A stretch of 64,000 nucleotides of DNA from Stictocephala bisonia (lineage: Eukaryota > Arthropoda > Insecta > Hemiptera > Membracidae), in the NCBI GenBank assembly GCA_035578905.1, contig JAQJVL010000083.1:1324361-1388360 (forward strand), read 5' to 3'. The first letter of the stretch is position 1; each line of letters opens with the position of its first letter. Below are positions 26,296 through 33,590 of this stretch, in pieces. The translations under genes were made by a program, and so were the position numbers. The notes under the pieces were generated by a model. The model saw only the letters and a program-made list of their open reading frames with translations, did no database searches and was not told the origin of the DNA.

Positions 26296-29200
26296 AACCT
26301 TTAAACTAGGGTACACATTATTTCTGCACCGAAAGTAGTTTTAATGTTAATTACTTGCTGAAAAAATGTATGGAACAAATGTATGTAACATTAGATATGA
26401 GGAATAAACGCCTCATATTCTATGGCCACTTAATGTGGCCTCTTGATCATACACACACATAAACATTGTAAAATAACTATCGTCATTTGGTTTTGGAGAA
26501 GAATGGATGTAGAATGTTAGAAGAGATATAGAATTGGCCAAAATCGGCAAAGACGAAACTATCAGAATAATTGTTTTAGATGAATGTTCAAAAATAGGAA
26601 GTTTAAGCAGAGGAAATAGCTTCGAGGACTGGAATAAAATTTTGCGAAGAAAGAAAAGCTAATTGTTCACTAAAAATTAAAAACCTGTGGGCAGATAAAA
26701 AGGCCAAAAAGTTTTAAAATGAACAAGGTTTACTTAGTGTCTTTCACCTTGGGAGCTCTATGACCAGTAATGATAATAATATTATATTTTTAAGAGAAAC
26801 AATTACTTTGAAAAGTGTTGTATTTTAAAGTTCCTATATATACTGTACTTAAGTCTACATTAAAATTCAAAGTATTTTGTTAACATTTAATAAATGTTGT
26901 ATCTGCTTACAAATGTGTAAAAAATAAAGTAAATTGCGTCATAGAACATCGGTTGGTCTAAATAGATAAAAAGTTAATTTGTAACTACTCAACAATAACA
27001 TTTGATTATTTATTTTAGACTTTTTGGAGTTTTTCTACTTATTTATTAGTAAGTTTCCTTTATTATTCATTCACATAATGATTACACATAGTAGAAAATA
27101 CAGGTTTTCAAACCAATAATATTATTTTCTGTGTACATCCAGAGCACTCACAAGGGGATATGCTAAACTCTAATTAGAGAGCTCCATAAAATTACTTTCA
27201 TGATTATTGTACTGCTGAAATCGTCCTGCTCTTTCAAAGAGATCTTTTTTGCTTATTTTTAATTAATGCCGCACTCGAGATTTTTAATTGAATTAAAAGT
27301 ATTATGTATATTAACATATGAATACATCATATTATACGGTGCAAACCCCTAAAAATCTAATAACTAAAGCCTCCGGTAACGACCGCGTCAAGGTATATTT
27401 ACAGTATTTACGAGATCACCAAACGTTTCGCCTATGATGAGCATCATTAATTGTATCTCTGAGACTCTAAAGATCTAATAACTAAAGCTTTCGGTAACGA
27501 CCGCGTCAAGGTATATTTACAGTATTTACGAGATCAACAAACGTTTCGCCTATGATGAGCATCATTAATTGTATCTCTGAGACTCTAAAGATCTAATAAC
27601 TAAAGCTTCCGGTAACGACCACATCAAGGTATATTTACTTTATTTACGAGATCGCCAAACGATTCGCCCATGCGGTGCATCATCAGTTGTATCTCTGAGA
27701 CTCTAACAATCTAATAACTAAAGCTTCCGGTAACGACCACATCAAGGTATATTTACTGTATTTACGAGATCACCAAACAATTCACCCATGCTGTGCATCA
27801 TCAGTTGTATCTCTGAGACTCTAAAAATCTAATAACTAAAGCTTCCGGTAACGACCGCGTCAAGGTATATTTACAGTATTTACGAGATCGCCAAATGTTT
27901 CGCCCATGATCATCAGTTGTATCTCTGAGACTCTAAAAATCTAATAACTAAAGCTTCCGGTAACGACCACGTCAAGGTATATTTACTGTATTTACGAGAT
28001 CGCCAAATGATTCGCCCATGCTGTGCATCCTCATTTGTATCTCTGAGACTCTAACAATCTAATAACTAAAGCTTCCGGTAACGACCGCATCAAGGTATAT
28101 TTACAGTATTTACGAGATCACTAAACGTTCAGCCCATGCTGTGCATCCTCAGTTGTATCTCTGAGACTCTAACAATCTAATAACTAAAGCTTCCGGTAAC
28201 GACCGCGTCAAGGTAGCCTATATTTACTGTACTTACGAGATCATCAAACGTTTCACCCATGCTGTGCATCCTCAGTTGTCTCTCTGAGACTTTAATAATC
28301 TAATAACTAAAGCCTCAGGTAACGACCGCCTTAAGATATATTTACGAGATAACCAAACGTTTCGCCCATGCTGAGCATCCTCAGTTGTATCTCTGAGATT
28401 CTAACAATCTAATAACTAAAGCTTCAGGTAACGACCGCCTCAAGGTATATTTACTGTATTTACGAGATAACCAAACGTTTCGCCCATGCTGAGCATCCTC
28501 AGTTGTATCTCTGAGATTCTAACAATCTAATAACTAAAGCTTCCGGTAACGACCGCGTCAAGGTAGCCTATATTTACTGTACTTACGAGATCATCAAACG
28601 TTTCACCCATGCTGTGCATCCTCAGTTGTCTCTCTGAGACTTTAATAATCTAATAACTAAAGCCTCAGGTAACGACCGCCTTAAGATATATTTACGAGAT
28701 CACCAAACGTTTCGCCCATTCTGTGCATCCTCAGTTGTATCTCTGAGATTCTAACAATCTAATAACTAAAGCTTCTGGTAACGACCACCTCAAGGTATAT
28801 TTACTGTATTTACGAGATCACCAAACGTTCCGCCCATGCTGTGCATCCTCAGTTGTATCTCTGAAACTCTAAAAATCTATTTAAATTAGGAAATGTAGTA
28901 ACTAAATAAAAATTGGGTTGATCATATTTTATTTTAAATTCATGGGGTTTAATGAGTTTGGTATTTTAAGGACAAGTATTGATTCCTTACATAACTAAAG
29001 TTTTTTTCGAGTACATGAAAATAAACTGATACAAATATTGAAAGAAAAACATTATATTATAATTTGAACCCCATATAAGAAGAAACCCATGTATGAATAC
29101 TATTTTTAGTTGGATTGTTTAGTTTTCATAGTTTTCTACAGTGTGTTCCAAAGCCACTGAAAGCCAGATAAAACACAACTAGACATGCCTTAGAATAATA

Positions 29201-30300
29201 TTTCCTGTACTTATTTCTTGTCTTTGAATATACATGGCTTACATTCTTGAGTATTCAGGGTGATGTTTTGAAGCAAACAAATTATGAAGATGAAGATCAA
29301 ATAGAGAAAGAAGAGGACTATAGATATGAAGTAGAAGAAATATACTTTGAAATAAGGGCCATACTACAAAAGGTAATTGATACTCCTTTTAAACCAATAG
29401 AAAATAATCTTACTTACAGCACAAGTAATAACACTGATCTTGTACCTAACGTCAGCTTTACACCTTACAATGAAAATGAATCTTTCAGAAATTTTCTAAT
29501 GAGACTAAAATCTGTTTTCATGATGAGAAAAATAACGGATTGAAAAACACAGACTTACACACTTATTAGTACACTCATCTCAGATTCATCAAATACTTTG
29601 TGACAGTGTAGCACCTGATTTTCCAAGTGAGTTAATATCTTATCTATTACAGTTTAATTCAACTGTAAAGCCTCGTTTCAGTTAATAGGAATTTTCTCAC
29701 AAGTCCTGACATGTGCCAGCACAAATATATTTGTCGCGTAACATGTACCGGCACAAGTTTCCGTGCCACGTGACATGTGCCGGTAAAAGTTTACGTGTCA
29801 CTTGACATGTGCCAGCACAAGTGTAACATGTGTCGGCACAAGTTTCCGTGCCACGTGACATGTGCCGGTATAAGTTTACGTGTCACGTGAAATGTGCCAG
29901 CACAATTATCCTTGTCGCGTAACATGTGCCGGCACAAGTTTACGTGCCACGTGACATGTGCCATCACAAGTATCCTTGTCGCGTGACATGTGCCGGCATA
30001 AGTTTACGTGTTACGTAACATATGCCAGCACAAGTTTCCGTGCCGCGTGACATGTGCTGGCACAAGTTTCCGTGTCGCGTGCCGTTGCAACAGTAGATTA
30101 TTTTCGCTGCACCTGTGCCCTGCACATGTCACGCAACTTGTGCAATGTGCATGGGACTTGTATAATTGGAAACGAAGCTTTAAGGCTACATATTAAAAGA
30201 TAAGATAAAAATATCTTAACTCACCATGAAGTGCTTTTAAATATGCTTTTCCAGCATTGATCATCTGACGGGCCCCTGGATTGAACTTGTCCAAGATATT
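546..30300 (-). CDS. IRSp53: IRSp53/BAIAP2-family I-BAR and SH3 adaptor, ten exons, both ends incomplete
   Basis: Family role (established): IRSp53 proteins bind PIP2-rich membrane and F-actin through a dimeric I-BAR (IMD) domain, and use the SH3 domain to recruit actin regulators (WAVE, Ena/VASP, Eps8) for filopodia and lamellipodia under Rac/Cdc42. Seen here: exons at 30300-30225, 24604-24512, 21525-21464, 16823-16752, 15729-15595, 13368-13303, 5867-5676, 5322-5150, 4818-4649 and 648-546 join without a phase clash into 1142 nt (380 codons plus 2 nt). Codons 1-232 align with the human IMD in order: the FNPG start, the basic MKKQRKKQR stretch matching the human KKLRKK patch, and the late EERRR-type helix. 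Then comes a Ser-rich linker, then an SH3 with an ARAMYAY start, GWQFGE and GWFPLAY. The first coding exon is unidentified and the C-terminus is left of the window. The paralogues BAIAP2L1/L2 cannot be excluded, but insects usually have one such gene. Confidence 0.93.
1089..1205 (+). repeat. GGGTGGG minisatellite, about three ~43-bp units
   Basis: Repeats of CCACTGTACGTGTATG followed by GGGCGGGTGGGTCAATA. The same core reappears at 33160-33235 and, in the opposite orientation, at 9400-9915. Closely spaced G3 runs could form G-quadruplexes (inference). Confidence 0.8.
2212..2705. mobile_element. pogo/Tigger-like MITE, 494 bp
   Basis: The left end is CAGTAGAACCTCTTTATC. The right end, read inverted, is CAGTATAACCTCCTTAATCC, followed on both sides by a GGACTAT/TCCGG-type subterminal sequence. 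CAGT ends with an AACCTC motif are typical of pogo/Tigger elements, which duplicate TA. The left flank is TA and the right flank is AA, so the duplication is degraded. It sits inside the decayed array. Confidence 0.75.
2393..2596 (-). pseudogene. Possible C-terminal tail of a pogo-type transposase
   Basis: The open frame inside the MITE contains KKQVDIISFFQPS. This resembles the short Lys-rich, I-x-x-FF tail common at the end of Tigger/Jerky-type transposases. No DDE catalytic core is present, so at most it is a leftover of the 3' end of the parent element's gene. The similarity is short and could be chance. Confidence 0.35.
4649..4818 (-). CDS. IRSp53: IRSp53 exon: Pro/Ser linker and N-terminal half of SH3
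   Basis: This 170-nt exon ends at donor G|GTAAAT. It has a Pro/Ser stretch (SLAPENSHSPSPRPKSM), then ENPLARAMYAYLSSGENQ, LSFLEGDIIALM and one base of Gly. ARAMYAY corresponds to the SH3 ALYDY motif, and LSFLEGD matches human LSFKEGD. The acceptor is ambiguous: the phase-correct one is CAAG| at 4820-4819, with a stronger-looking CAG at 4825-4823 that would shift the frame. A missed small exon between 5150 and 4818 would be an alternative explanation. Confidence 0.92.
4819..5149 (-). other. IRSp53: Short intron, 331 bp
   Basis: Bounded by donor GTATTA at 5149 and acceptor CAAG at 4819. AT-rich, nothing else seen. Confidence 0.8.
5150..5322 (-). CDS. IRSp53: IRSp53 exon: Ser-rich linker after the I-BAR domain
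   Basis: This 173-nt exon has acceptor TGTCTGCAG and donor AG|GTATTA. It begins QVSFWSDEDTMNSPRIEDDR and continues with SSQLRKTKSMDASCLD, then SSPTMQHHSLT. It is polar and Ser/Thr-rich with RKTKS-type basic/Ser motifs of the kind often phosphorylated (inference). No CRIB-like motif equivalent to the human partial CRIB was recognised. Outgoing phase 2 needs the downstream acceptor at 4819. Confidence 0.88.
5323..5675 (-). other. IRSp53: Short intron, 353 bp
   Basis: Bounded by donor GTAAG at 5675 and acceptor CTGCAG at 5323. Nothing else seen. Confidence 0.85.
5676..5867 (-). CDS. IRSp53: IRSp53 exon: C-terminal IMD helix
   Basis: This 192-nt exon (64 codons, phase 0-0) has acceptor ATTTCTGCAG and donor AGG|GTAAG. 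It begins AMTQERRRYGFVLERQCSLA, aligning almost residue for residue with human TALTEERRRFCFLVEKQCAV. It ends PEAVETMFASRLR, matching the human KIPERAVQLMQQV stretch that closes the I-BAR domain. Confidence 0.97.
6420..6510 (+). mobile_element. Possible 3' tail of a non-LTR retroposon
   Basis: A hairpin GGGACTTTTTAGTCCC is followed by an AATAAA signal and a TTTTCATTTCATTTCA simple tail. This is the arrangement seen at 3' ends of some jockey/R1-type LINEs and SINEs. No upstream coding remnant was recognised. Confidence 0.35.
7550..7730. other. CpG-containing GC-richer block inside the intron
   Basis: This stretch stands out from AT-rich flanks. It has many CpGs (CCCCGGCGCG, CCTCGCGCGGG) and a perfect hairpin GGTTGGT-GACTCAG-ACCAACC at 7569-7589. 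It could be an internal promoter or enhancer, or a fragment of an inserted element. The two overlapping open frames show no recognisable protein. Confidence 0.3.
9390..9915. repeat. CCCACCC minisatellite with CACGTGCAGTGATAATGA core
   Basis: About a dozen variable units of roughly 30-43 bp, each combining CCACCCACCCA with (A)CACGTGCAGTGATAATGA. It is the reverse orientation of the 1089-1205 and 33160 arrays. The 108-codon open frame here is a repeat product. Confidence 0.8.
11850..12025. repeat. 38-bp tandem repeat, about 4.5 copies
   Basis: CATCTTACAAACACACCTCT followed by AACCATGGTACACCCTCA. The CATCTTA start recurs at 11864, 11902, 11940, 11978 and 12016, so the period is exactly 38 bp. 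Confidence 0.88.
12160..12320 (+). repeat. GGGTGGG-type minisatellite, about four units
   Basis: Units of GAGTGGGTGGGTGGGTCAT followed by CACTACCCTTACATGTA. Related in core to the 1089 and 33160 arrays. It lies 140 bp from the 38-bp array. Confidence 0.7.
13303..13368 (-). CDS. IRSp53: IRSp53 exon: IMD segment
   Basis: This 66-nt exon (22 codons, phase 0-0) has acceptor GATGTTCTAG and donor AAT|GTAAGT. It reads S-MQVLEEERSKLDAFCEQ-SLKN, aligning with human YIDAISNKQGELENYVSDGY in the helix before the EERRR motif. The open frame continuing past 13303 is intron. Confidence 0.94.
13369..15594 (-). other. IRSp53: 2.2-kb intron
   Basis: Contains the piggyBac-type MITE at 14011-14652. The remainder is AT-rich and nothing more was seen. 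Confidence 0.85.
14011..14652. mobile_element. piggyBac-type MITE, 642 bp, TTAA flanked
   Basis: Flanked by TTAA at 14007-14010 and 14653-14656. The left end is CCCTTTTAGTGCCAA. The right end, read inverted, is CCTTTTTGGTGCTAC. A subterminal palindrome CGTCCTGTTAACAGGACG lies about 60 bp inside the left end. TTAA duplication, a CCYTTT start and subterminal repeats are piggyBac-superfamily hallmarks. No transposase frame is present, so it is non-autonomous. Confidence 0.85.
15595..15729 (-). CDS. IRSp53: IRSp53 exon: IMD segment with basic patch
   Basis: This 135-nt exon (45 codons, phase 0-0) has acceptor ATTTTACAG and donor AAG|GTAGG. It starts SEQKRFLQQHKQRSETYSKA, carries AATMKKQRKKQRSTK and ends AMDKELK. 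The Lys/Arg cluster lies where human IRSp53 has its KKLRKK patch (K142, K143, K146, K147), known to be needed for acidic-membrane and F-actin binding. All the clustered basic positions are retained. Confidence 0.96.
15730..16751 (-). other. IRSp53: 1.0-kb intron
   Basis: AT-rich, with no repeat or exon recognised. Confidence 0.85.
16752..16823 (-). CDS. IRSp53: IRSp53 exon: IMD segment
   Basis: This 72-nt exon (24 codons, phase 0-0) has acceptor GTGTTCCAG and donor CAG|GTAAGT. It reads LKAFYVDLLVPLETNLEKD then TKVVQ, aligning with human LKSFHNELLTQLEQKVELD. A 60-residue open frame overlapping it extends into intron on both sides and is only partly coding. Confidence 0.95.
17405..17467. repeat. 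(GA)n microsatellite
   Basis: Uninterrupted GA dinucleotide, about 30 repeats. Confidence 0.97.
17880..19300 (+). mobile_element. Possible LTR-like or other retroelement block
   Basis: Pockets of GC-richer sequence (17955-18010, 18150-18260, 19150-19290) alternate with T-rich DNA. An AATAAA at 19117 is followed by TTGCCATTCAACTTGTG, a layout like the R-U5 part of an LTR or a transcript 3' end. No matching second LTR, primer-binding site or coding remnant was recognised, so the class is uncertain. Confidence 0.25.
18759..18838. repeat. Perfect 80-bp palindrome with no spacer
   Basis: Two 40-bp arms are exact reverse complements meeting at the dinucleotide step 18798/18799. Each arm runs from CTATATAGTAGG to GTCAAGTAA. 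The base pair just outside (18758/18839) no longer matches. TTTAGGCCT occurs on both sides, 18731-18739 and about 18854-18862. Confidence 0.97.
19321..19627. mobile_element. Foldback TIR element, about 307 bp
   Basis: The left arm begins GGACAATTTGTCCCACGG and the right arm, inverted, begins GGACAATTCGTCCCACGG. Pairing continues almost to the middle through repeated GGACATTTCGTCCC and AAATATTTCTAAACGGACAC blocks, around a short AGGTTAGGTTAGG-like centre. CTTTAAAAAT occurs at 19304-19313 and 19634-19643, a possible 10-bp target duplication a few bases outside the arms. Confidence 0.8.
19907..20348. repeat. 145-bp tandem triplication
   Basis: Three nearly identical units start with TTCCAGTGCCTTCCTCAACG at about 19914, 20059 and 20205 and end ACAGTACCCTATATG. 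Only scattered substitutions separate them, so the duplication is recent. Confidence 0.95.
20811..21235 (-). mobile_element. Dispersed repeat family A, copy 1
   Basis: Shares ordered blocks with 24290-24405, 32195-32480 and 50405-50745: AGTCATTGTTACTAA, GTGTCCACGTCAATGGCAAT and CCTATCGCCTACAATCTC. Read on the minus strand it has GGTTCGGATTCCACC, close to the tRNA B-box GGTTCGANTCC, and an A-box-like TGGCACAGTG about 250 bp upstream. That is far too distant for a normal tRNA promoter. A SINE or the 3' end of a LINE is likeliest; the class is unresolved. Confidence 0.65.
21464..21525 (-). CDS. IRSp53: IRSp53 exon: IMD segment
   Basis: This 62-nt exon has acceptor CATTTTCAG and donor ATT|GTAAGG. 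It encodes GAALMKMVEVYKEIQAQQ and MII, aligning with human GDVLFQMAEVHRQIQNQL. Incoming phase is 1 and outgoing phase 0, matching the next exon. Confidence 0.94.
22440..22712 (+). mobile_element. Probable solo LTR or LTR fragment
   Basis: A purine-rich stretch (GAGGGAGCTGGCAGAGAGAT, GGGGTCGGGGGA) is followed by TATA-like GGGATTTATAAGAGCAC. About 90 bp later comes GGAATAAATTTCC, and the block ends near AGCAGAGCAACATTTTGGGG. This U3-TATA-R-polyA order is typical of insect Ty3/gypsy LTRs. No second LTR or pol remnant is nearby. Confidence 0.5.
23262..23460 (+). mobile_element. Fragment of a mariner-like element
   Basis: ACGGGTTGTCTGAAAAGAAAC at the left resembles mariner-type inverted terminal repeats with their GGTTGTCTGAAAAGT consensus. 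No matching right terminus or transposase was recognised. A C-run lies at about 23383-23397. Confidence 0.4.
23832..24180. mobile_element. MITE family B, copy 1 (349 bp)
   Basis: The terminal repeat GGATCTTTTCCGTTAATTCA, continuing CTACCACTAC, is mirrored at the right end (inverted GGACCTTTTCCGTTAATTAA). The CCGTTAATTCACTACCACT motif is doubled inside each arm. The flanks AATAAGTT and ATTAAGTT match at 7 of 8 positions, suggesting an 8-bp target duplication. The centre contains TAACCTAACC. A second copy lies at 35888-36178. Confidence 0.85.
24290..24405 (-). mobile_element. Dispersed repeat family A, truncated copy
   Basis: Shares CTTAGTGTTGATCTGATTTT, ACTCAGTTCTCTTC and GTGTCCAC..GATGGCAATCAT with the other copies. 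Both ends are missing. Confidence 0.6.
24512..24604 (-). CDS. IRSp53: IRSp53 exon: IMD helix 2 region
   Basis: This 93-nt exon has acceptor GTCCATCAG and donor G|GTAAGA. It takes one base from the previous exon and gives a run of five alanines, then SRLYVEAITKLARQSQQGTW, then GGCADI plus one base. It aligns with the human segment AAKGYFDALVKMGELASESQ, and the phases fit both neighbours. Confidence 0.95.
25200..26370. repeat. Long imperfect inverted repeat (foldback), about 0.5-kb arms
   Basis: The left arm (about 25200-25770) and right arm (about 25850-26370) are diverged reverse complements with several long matching blocks. Examples from the left are TTAATTACTTGGTCTT, CCTTATGACATGTA, CGTTAATGTATCGCATT and ATCAAATTTACACC, each found inverted on the right. 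The order is preserved along the whole arm. The right arm carries an A28 run at 26267-26294 where the left has GGTTGTTTTTT. Confidence 0.88.
26395..26720 (+). pseudogene. Degraded LINE reverse-transcriptase C-terminal fragment
   Basis: The plus strand begins NKRLIFYGHLM, the signature of the segment after the RT domain in many LINE ORF2 proteins (typically RRLRFFGHxxRM). Later, after frameshifts and stops, come acidic/basic segments ending in FEDWNKILRRKK and LWADKKAKKF. No catalytic RT motif is within the fragment. Confidence 0.6.
27342..28875. repeat. ~117-bp satellite, about 13 copies
   Basis: The unit contains AATCTAATAACTAAAGCTTC, CGGTAACGACCGCGTCAAGG, TATATTTACAGTATTTACGA, CAAACGTTTCGCCCATGC and CAGTTGTATCTCTGAGACTC. 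Starts step by about 117-118 bp (27358, 27475, 27593, 27711, 27829). Some units have deletions. A block with GGTAGCCTATATTTACTG and a following short unit occurs twice (about 28210-28340 and 28570-28700), showing a multi-unit duplication. Confidence 0.95.
29247..29690 (+). pseudogene. Broken gag-like fragment of an LTR retrotransposon
   Basis: A 98-codon frame contains PYNENESFRNFLMRLKSVF, which resembles the start of a Ty3/gypsy-type capsid region (a phrase of the F-x-x-F-L-x-R-L type, where such proteins read for example FSNYLERLENY). The similarity continues after an in-frame TGA at about 29541 and after a later frame change near 29600, with SDSSNTL and then APDFPSELISYLLQF. No LTR, zinc knuckle, protease or pol is attached. 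It is a fossil in the intron, opposite in orientation to the host gene. Confidence 0.6.
29700..30085. repeat. 32-bp satellite with an E-box in most units
   Basis: About 12 units of ACATGTGCCGGCACAAGTTT followed by ACGTGCCACGTG, with substitutions and one short unit. Most units carry CACGTG or a one-base variant. It ends about 140 bp from the first recognised IMD exon. Confidence 0.9.
30225..30300 (-). CDS. IRSp53: IRSp53 exon: start of the I-BAR domain
   Basis: This 76-nt exon follows TTTGTTTCAG and ends at the donor G|GTGAG. It begins in phase 0 with NILDKFNPGARQMINAGKAY and ends at ALH plus one base. It aligns with human IMEQFNPSLRNFIAMGKNYEKAL. Human IRSp53 has about 18 residues before this point, so a short upstream coding exon ending in phase 0 is expected. 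Confidence 0.95.
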
Positions 30301-32194
30301 CTGAAACAAAATAGAATAATGGTTAAGTATAATTCCCTCAGTTCTAGATTGACACAGTCTGAATTTACTACAATATTTAGTTTTTTACATAATACTATAA
30401 CATATTTATAACAATATTTTGAAATTTGTGGTTTATCACATATATAACTCAGTTATCACAATAATAAAGTAATTACCCATGAATTGTCATTTGGTTGCTA
30501 ATATTTCTCACGATTAATTGTTATACATAGATAATTCTCGTTGATTTTGTGTTCTTAGTCTTTCATCTGTTTGAAAATCTTACATTTAAAAGGCTAACTT
30601 TATAGTAACTCTGAGAATATAATATGTACAGAAAAAAATGCTAATTTAATTTTCATTAATTATTTGATTTGTGTTCAGTTTTGTTTTGATTGGCTATTCA
30701 TATTTTATTTGAATTTGACTAAGCTTTTCATTTGTTATGTTCAGGTTGTTTCTGGAAAAAGCATGCTTTTCTTACTAGGTGTTTTTCTACTTGATTATGA
30801 AGTTTAATCACCAAAGTAAATGAGTTGTGAAAAATTTTCAATTTGACGATCCAAGTAAGAAAATCTTATTGTAAACCATAAGTTTCAAAAACAAAAACAG
30901 TAATTAACATAACACTATATACGTTTTCAGTGAAAGTGTATCCCTCTAATTAAATGAATGTTTTGTTCATAAATGATACGTAGAGTTGTTATACCATATT
31001 TCTTACATTTACTAAATCACACATTCAATTAAATACAATTAGATTTACAAGATCAGGGGTCTGTTTCCACATTTTTCAACAAAATCTACTTCTAACTACA
31101 GGTTTTTCTCATTCAATAGTACACAGATTTTTATTTCAAAAGAAAGGATACATTTTCTTTTTTAACATTTATTATTTGTTAAATATAAAAATATTCTTTC
31201 ATTTTTATTTTTTTACACAAAAGTGTTGCATACACTTAATCATTCGCTGTAGTACCTTTAATTATGCTATGTAATATATTTACTGATATCATCTATAAGT
31301 AGTCTTTTACTTTCAATTTTAATTATTACAGTTCACATTTCAAACATATTTTGAGTGTATTTTTAAAGTGTCTCAAAGACTGACACATGTATAGCTTATT
31401 TTTCACATTTTGTTGTAAATAAAATTTCATACATAAAACTATCTACAGTTGCATTCAACTGGTTTTTTTGAAGGATGTAATATCAGTTAAGCTGACCCAA
31501 CCTCTAAACACATTAAAAATCATGTATTTTATGTTCTATAGAGATTACGTAAGAATAATATATAATAAATATTTCAGCATTCTTGACATTTAAAAACTGC
31601 TTTTTTCGCCTTATTATTTTAAACATGTATAGAAAATATATTTAGTGAATTAATAGATGTACTGTTTATATCTTTATGATGTAATAAAATTACTGTTAAG
31701 TTAGAACCCTACTAGGTGTATCGAGTTGGAATACTTTCATGTCGAATTCTAACCCAAAAGGCAATAAAGTAAGAAAATTTCGGGTAGTTTGAAAAAAGCA
31801 AAGACAGTATATTTTCGTCCCTATATTTCCGACCCTATGAAGGTTGGTAGATAAGGCACACTGTGTTCACTAGGCAACAAAGCTTCAGTGGTTAAGCAGT
31901 AGCTAAGCCAGTTCAGGTTAAATAGGTTGAGCGTTCTTTTCAAACGGCAAAGACACACGCCACTTCTAGTGGACATTTGTTTTTCTCAATGTGCATCTTA
32001 ACTGAGTTACACTTTATTCTTGTGACAGTTTTTCTTTTTATAATAACCAGCTGAACTAAACAATTAAACAATAAACATTAAAATTAATCTAACCATTGCT
32101 TAACATAATTACTAATATTTTTGGTCATTGATATTTATGATCATCGTAGAAATATGTGCCGTAAAATAATGGCAATTGTGATTGGTAAATGATG

Positions 32195-32480
32195 AGTATA
32201 GATGAATAAGTGTAGTCATTGTTACTAATTAAGGTTAACTGTTTCTTTTAAAGAGCCATTTATTAATAGGCCAATAGGCAGCCGAACTAAGAGATATACA
32301 GTTTTACAAGGAATCTGAACCACGCACTACTAGTCCAATTTTAAAGAAAATGACAATCCCGATACTGATTTTTCTTCCCTTCACAATATCTAGACCCTGA
32401 CCACGTCGATGGCAATCAATGAGTAGACGCTGTGTTGGTTTTAAGATGACCGATCTTAGGACCTATCACCTACAACACTT
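32195..32480 (-). mobile_element. Dispersed repeat family A, copy 3
   Basis: Same ordered blocks as the 20811 copy: GTAGTCATTGTTACTAA, AAAGAGCCATTTATTAATAG, GTCGATGGCAATCAATGAG and CCTATCACCTACAA. Diverged and 3'-truncated. Confidence 0.65.
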
Positions 32481-33154
32481 ACTTAGCAAATAATATTTAT
32501 AATCATTTATAACACTTTTAACGTATCTCTATTTTGCTATCTGTCTTTTACAAAACAAATTTATTTTATCATTAGTTAAAATATGAATTATTTTTTTCAA
32601 TATATGTGATTTCTTGTTAAATATAAGTACTATTTCTGACTAATGTAACAAACCAAACTAATATCACAAAGTCATATCACTTCCCCTCTCCATATCACTC
32701 CCCCCATTGCTAGACGCCCAAAATCCTCCGAGGCTATATTGTGCTCCGTTCTCTAGAGGTGACAAGTTTTCAGACGGAGGGTGACAGAATCAATAGTATC
32801 AATATCGGGGTTCCGAAGTTTATTCTTCGGCGCTATGGAGTTGGGAAAAATGATTTCTCTCCTATATCTTTTCTTTATAATGAATTTTATATTCATACAG
32901 TTTGGGTGCAAATATTCTTATCAAGTAAACAATTTTATTCATGTATTACTGTCATTGTGACTCGATATTTGTGTATCTAGCAGAAAGGCTGAGTGCGTTA
33001 TTGCTTATATGAAAACGTTCACTGTACAAACAAGAAGACTGTTCGCTCATATGAGTCCCATGATGCCGGTTTTCTAGTTCTGTAAAATTAGTTCTTATTC
33101 TGTCTTCACAGTTGGCACCATTGGTCTCCCTCTCTCTGTCTCTCTTCAGAGCAC

Positions 33155-33235
33155 CCACCCATCAATACCTCTGTACGTATATGGGCTGGCGGGTGGGTCA
33201 ATACCTCTGTACATGTATGGGCGGGTGGGTTAAAA
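33155..33235 (+). repeat. GGGTGGG minisatellite, two units
   Basis: CAATACCTCTGTACGTATAT and GGGCTGGCGGGTGGGT, repeated once. Same family as 1089-1205. Confidence 0.75.
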
Positions 33236-33590
33236 AATATCTGAGCTAAAAAACGGCCGTCGGAGCGTTTATTTCAGACCATTAACCGTTAGATAGCAGC
33301 ACATACGCATACTCTTTTATTTTATTTCATGTAACAATACATAAATAAGCCCAATTACATGAAGCAAAAAAATTTAACATTTGTAACCCAATAAACATTT
33401 CATCTAACCAGCCAGTCTACACACTATTAAACAAACAAATAAACAAGCACTAAACATTTACAAGTTATAAGGCCCAAGAACTTGATAAATAATCTATAAA
33501 TATACAACAAATAGCTAATAAATAAATATGCAATAAACAGGTAACAAATATGTAACAAATAACAACCAATATGAACTAAATATTTTACAT

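Larger units (their letters stand above)
24605..30224 (-). other. IRSp53: 5.6-kb intron with inverted repeat, LINE and gag fossils, and two satellites
   Basis: Contains the long inverted repeat, a LINE fragment, the ~117-bp array, a gag remnant and the 32-bp array. 24660-25200, 26760-27340 and 28880-29240 show nothing else. Confidence 0.85.

Noticed and set aside
27342..28875. CRISPR array
   Set aside because: Repeat units are contiguous 117-bp satellite monomers with no unique spacers, in a eukaryotic context with no cas genes; the same applies to the other arrays.
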